From Mactromeris polynyma (lineage: Eukaryota > Mollusca > Bivalvia > Venerida > Mactridae), in the NCBI GenBank assembly GCA_032209605.1, contig JASFXZ010000029.1:3709001-3773000 (forward strand): a stretch of DNA of 64,000 nt, read 5' to 3'. Below are positions 60,960 through 64,000 of the stretch, one piece after another. A model generated the notes under the pieces. It saw nothing but the letters and a program-made list of their open reading frames with translations, did not search any database and was not told the origin of the DNA. Numbering within the stretch: position 1 is the stretch's first letter; the number at the start of each line of letters is the position of its first letter. Position numbers and translations under genes: made by a program.

Positions 60960-63900
60960 TTGAATGTTGTTTGAAGGCTCATCGAAACTTATGGCATTTA
61001 TCGCGCTTTGGAGTCGGTGTTTACTTGTATCATATATTGTGATGCCACAATGTGATACCATCCTGTAGATGCGTGACATGATACCACACTCTGTCAAAAT
61101 TCCAATTTGCCATGGCCTAAACGTTTCATGTAGGAACATCATATACATTGGTTAGATTGCCCCTCGATAACAGCGACAACTTGCATCTCCACAAGGGTGT
61201 TGCTCTCAAGAGGATGCACTGTATATGATGATGATGAGACATGTTGATATGTGCACGCTGTTTATCAACTTTTAAAGTAAATGTAAATAAAAGTTAAAAA
61301 TATAAAAAAGCATGTGGATTTAATGAGCGGTCGTTATTTTGATTTCAGAACCATAATTCTCACGATGATAACGCGAGACTTGACAATCATGAATATCATA
61401 AAACTTACATGTAGTATCAACTATCACAGAGTAACGAGATATTTGATTCATAGCGCTTGTAAGTCTGTATTACAATATTCTTGACAAATATTCACATTGG
61501 TCCTACACGAAAAGAAAAGAGCGATAACACGAAATAGTTTATTTTCTTAATTATTTGCAATTGAACTTATATAATTACGGGATTGTATAGATATCATACC
61601 GCATATCGAATTACCCTAACCATGACCCCGACGCGAAATAACGTCATCTCAAGAACATAAGAACATGCGGGATGTTATCTAGTGATAATTACAAAGCTAC
61701 AAACATCGAAAATATCTCCAGTTTAATACTATAATTCCAATCTTAGACTGAAATGTGCAGATTTTAAACACAAAAATATATATCAAAAAAGTATCAGTAT
61801 AACGTCGGGTGTTTCGGTGGATCAATCAAATATGTCTTCGAACGATTGAATTTCTATAAATATTTCCGTGTTATACATTTTTGCCTAAATGTATCAAGTA
61901 AATCATCAAAATAAACTGGGGATATATGTGGAATCGTGCGGAATATTGGTACAATAATCGACATAATGCACGTGAAAATAAGTCCTGAAATGGAAAATTT
62001 CATATCGCAAGACCAAACAGTGCGAATGTCTGAATACCGACTATAAATGAGGTTATTTTATTTGCTCGAATTCATTATTTATTTCAGGGTTACAAGCACC
62101 TCTGGATTTCGTTGCGGCAAACTGTTTCTTACAAAATATTATTACATTTACGTCTTTATTTTCGGAAATCAACACAGATACGCACTGCATTTGCGACGAT
62201 GAAGTTGTTATTCTATACTGTCAACATTGCAATCGTGCATTTTGCAATCGCATTTCAAGACAGTGAGAGTTTATCAGATGTTGCCAAAAGAGGAACAAAA
62301 TGCGCTGAAACAGTTCCTACGACAAATCCATATGAAACATGTAAGATTTATGTACAAGATGGAATAAACTACTTTCACAGCCAACTTCTTACGAAGCAAC
62401 CTCATTTTGTGCAATTCAAAATAAAGCAGCTTGTAAATGAACACTACACGGTGACTGAGAACGTTTTTGAACCATTCCGCTGGTCGTGGACGTACAAGAA
62501 GTCATCTGGGTCGTATCCGTTCATATCATGGGATTTAGACTATGGGATTTTATCCTTTCATCTGTTGGAGACAAAGACAATCTACTTGAAAACTGAGATT
62601 GAACTGAATGTATCAAAAGGATGCAATATTACATACGGGTCTGAGGAGACGTTAGAGAAACTTGTTGAGGCGTTTGTGCCGTTGATTAACGTATCGACAG
62701 ATGATGAGGGTTTTCCAGCGTACCCTGAAAGTTATTTTTGTTACTACCAAATCAACCGATTTAAACACTACACAGAGAACTATATTTTATCTCAATACTT
62801 TATCTATAATCTGGGATTTATCGAATACAAATGTGCCGAGGTTGTTCTAAACTTTTCGTCAAAATCCTTTAACGTGAAACCATTGTGTGACGATTGCATA
62901 CCAAGGAAACACGAATGGTTATTGAGTTCTTTTTTTCCTAACGTGTTTGCAATACTGGCTCTCTTGTATTGCTCACCAGTTATCGTTTTCAGTATGGCAA
63001 ACTGGATGTCAAAATATGAGAAGATAATTCCTAATGAGGAAGACGAAGAATACGATATTATTGGAGATCCGTTGGAGGTTATTTATTCCGAACCGGACAT
63101 AGAAGAGGACTGGCTATATGCTGACGGAGTTAGCCATCCCATAACGGTGTCAGATATTTGTAATTTCCACACACTCGGCTTAGAAACCAAATTTCCGATC
63201 TTCGCTGGAAGACTAAGACGATTTATTTTTTTATTGTTGGTGCCGTCGTTTATATATGCAAAAGTTCTTATGTATAATCAAGGTATGGGTATGTGGAATG
63301 CAGATGATAAAATAACTGTTAAGAATCTCATTGATCTTGGGGCTCCGATGGGTTTTCTTTCCTTGCTTGGTGATCCTAAGAACAGACAAAACGTATTTGC
63401 GTATTGGCTAGGAGGTTCAGTTGGGGTGACCTGTTTGTATTTCGCACTGAGTTTCTTGTTTATTGTTCTCCCGAGAAGTATGAAACAGGTTATAGAAGAT
63501 GGACTTCCTTCAGCAAGAAGTAGTTTCAAGTCGCCATTGTTTCTGACATTCCATCAAACCATGCGCTTCTCTAAAGTAACTAACAGGTACAATACAATAC
63601 CTAGCGGTTATGCGAAAGCTATCATGGTAATCAAATGCAGATTCTACATGTTATTTTCCGCTCCATTGTGGCAATACATCTGGACAACACAAAGAACACG
63701 CTGGTTAAGCATGTGTTCTGGACCATCGACAGGAGTGTGTGTTTTGAAACAGCTGTCATTTCCTTTATATCTCGCTATTTGTCTAGTAGAGATAGGTTGC
63801 TGTTTGATGTACTATGGTATTCCATTCTCTAGTTTTATTACAATTTGTGTCAAAGGAGCAACAAGGTCACTCGGTTATCTGAAACAACAAAACCGAATTC

Positions 63901-64000
63901 TGACAGCTGTCTTCAATTTTCGAATCTCCCTCATGTTTGTCTTTATCGTTATTACCTTGCTTATTTACATTATCTCTCTTGTTTTCATGAAAAGCTTGTT
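60960..64000 (+). repeat. Right copy of the tandem segmental duplication (truncated by window end)
   Basis: CATCGAAACTTATGGC, TTTATCGCGCTTTGGAGTC (about 60992) and GGAACATCATATACATTGG (61133) align with the left copy. Start codons of the two genes are 6822 bp apart. Confidence 0.75.
62199..64000 (+). CDS. Uncharacterised multi-pass membrane protein, tandem copy 2 (3' part off the window)
   Basis: I read this frame codon by codon from the ATG at 62199. It stays open for 600 codons plus two bases to the window end and is collinear with copy 1 without any insertion or deletion. By eye the proteins are roughly 85-90% identical. The signal peptide is identical. All six ectodomain cysteines and all four N-glycosylation sequons are kept, and copy 2 has one extra cysteine (C35). 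Hydrophobic segments match copy 1 up to the fifth or sixth helix, where the window stops. Differences cluster in the ectodomain, notably codons 184-198. The leader differs: the TTTTCAG acceptor of copy 1 reads TTTTCGG here, while an alternative TTTCAG lies at about 62083-62088. Nothing in the visible part suggests a pseudogene. Confidence 0.85.
   Translation, partial: MKLLFYTVNIAIVHFAIAFQDSESLSDVAKRGTKCAETVPTTNPYETCKIYVQDGINYFHSQLLTKQPHFVQFKIKQLVNEHYTVTENVFEPFRWSWTYKKSSGSYPFISWDLDYGILSFHLLETKTIYLKTEIELNVSKGCNITYGSEETLEKLVEAFVPLINVSTDDEGFPAYPESYFCYYQINRFKHYTENYILSQYFIYNLGFIEYKCAEVVLNFSSKSFNVKPLCDDCIPRKHEWLLSSFFPNVFAILALLYCSPVIVFSMANWMSKYEKIIPNEEDEEYDIIGDPLEVIYSEPDIEEDWLYADGVSHPITVSDICNFHTLGLETKFPIFAGRLRRFIFLLLVPSFIYAKVLMYNQGMGMWNADDKITVKNLIDLGAPMGFLSLLGDPKNRQNVFAYWLGGSVGVTCLYFALSFLFIVLPRSMKQVIEDGLPSARSSFKSPLFLTFHQTMRFSKVTNRYNTIPSGYAKAIMVIKCRFYMLFSAPLWQYIWTTQRTRWLSMCSGPSTGVCVLKQLSFPLYLAICLVEIGCCLMYYGIPFSSFITICVKGATRSLGYLKQQNRILTAVFNFRISLMFVFIVITLLIYIISLVFMKSL

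Larger units (their letters stand above)
57861..62198. other. Spacer between the two tandem membrane-protein genes
   Basis: It contains the 3'UTR of copy 1, three dispersed repeat copies (58736-59093, 59135-59290, 59600-59695), and from about 60960 the duplicated 5' flank of copy 2. No other gene is recognised; a frame at 58441-58704 shows no known domain. Confidence 0.55.

Overview
This window is nuclear genomic DNA from an animal, most likely a bivalve mollusc. Direct evidence is the AT-rich sequence, many short exons with GT-AG introns, two conserved metazoan genes, and dense MITE/SINE-type repeats. The mollusc assignment is an inference from the style of the dispersed repeats (for example repeats reading 'GGGTCAAAGGTCAAGGTCAC' next to 'GTCTGTCCGTC') and from a tandem multi-pass gene family I do not recognise from other phyla.

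Layout. (1) 443-17250, minus strand: the 5' (N-terminal) part of a KIF27/KIF7/Costal-2 family kinesin. Sixteen coding exons give about 567 residues: a complete motor domain plus the start of the coiled-coil stalk. The rest of the gene lies beyond the left edge. (2) 17251-24114: a divergent intergenic region holding two large inverted-repeat (foldback) elements. One of them, 22530-23537, is flanked by a 9-bp target duplication. (3) 24115-47937, plus strand: a complete VPS18 gene of 27 coding exons and 970 residues, ending in a RING-H2 zinc finger. Its introns contain a piggyBac-like MITE, a Tc1 transposase relic, many TA-flanked MITEs with CAGT termini, SINEs and several tandem arrays. One 61-bp array has copied the exon 10 splice acceptor six times. 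(4) 47938-55376: gene-poor DNA with a strikingly regular 18-bp array and MITEs. (5) 55377-57860 and 62199-64000 (running off the right edge), plus strand: two tandem, intronless-CDS copies of a secreted-ectodomain, multi-pass membrane protein that I cannot assign to a known family. They lie in a duplicated block with an offset of about 6.8 kb.

KIF27/KIF7-type kinesins belong to the cilium/Hedgehog scaffold kinesins, and VPS18 is a core subunit of the HOPS and CORVET endolysosomal tethers. They sit head to head but I see no sign of a shared promoter. The best candidate for undescribed biology is the tandem membrane-protein pair: six conserved ectodomain cysteines, four conserved N-glycosylation sequons, a locally hypervariable ectodomain patch and different leader splice sites. 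Next is the decoy-acceptor array inside VPS18.
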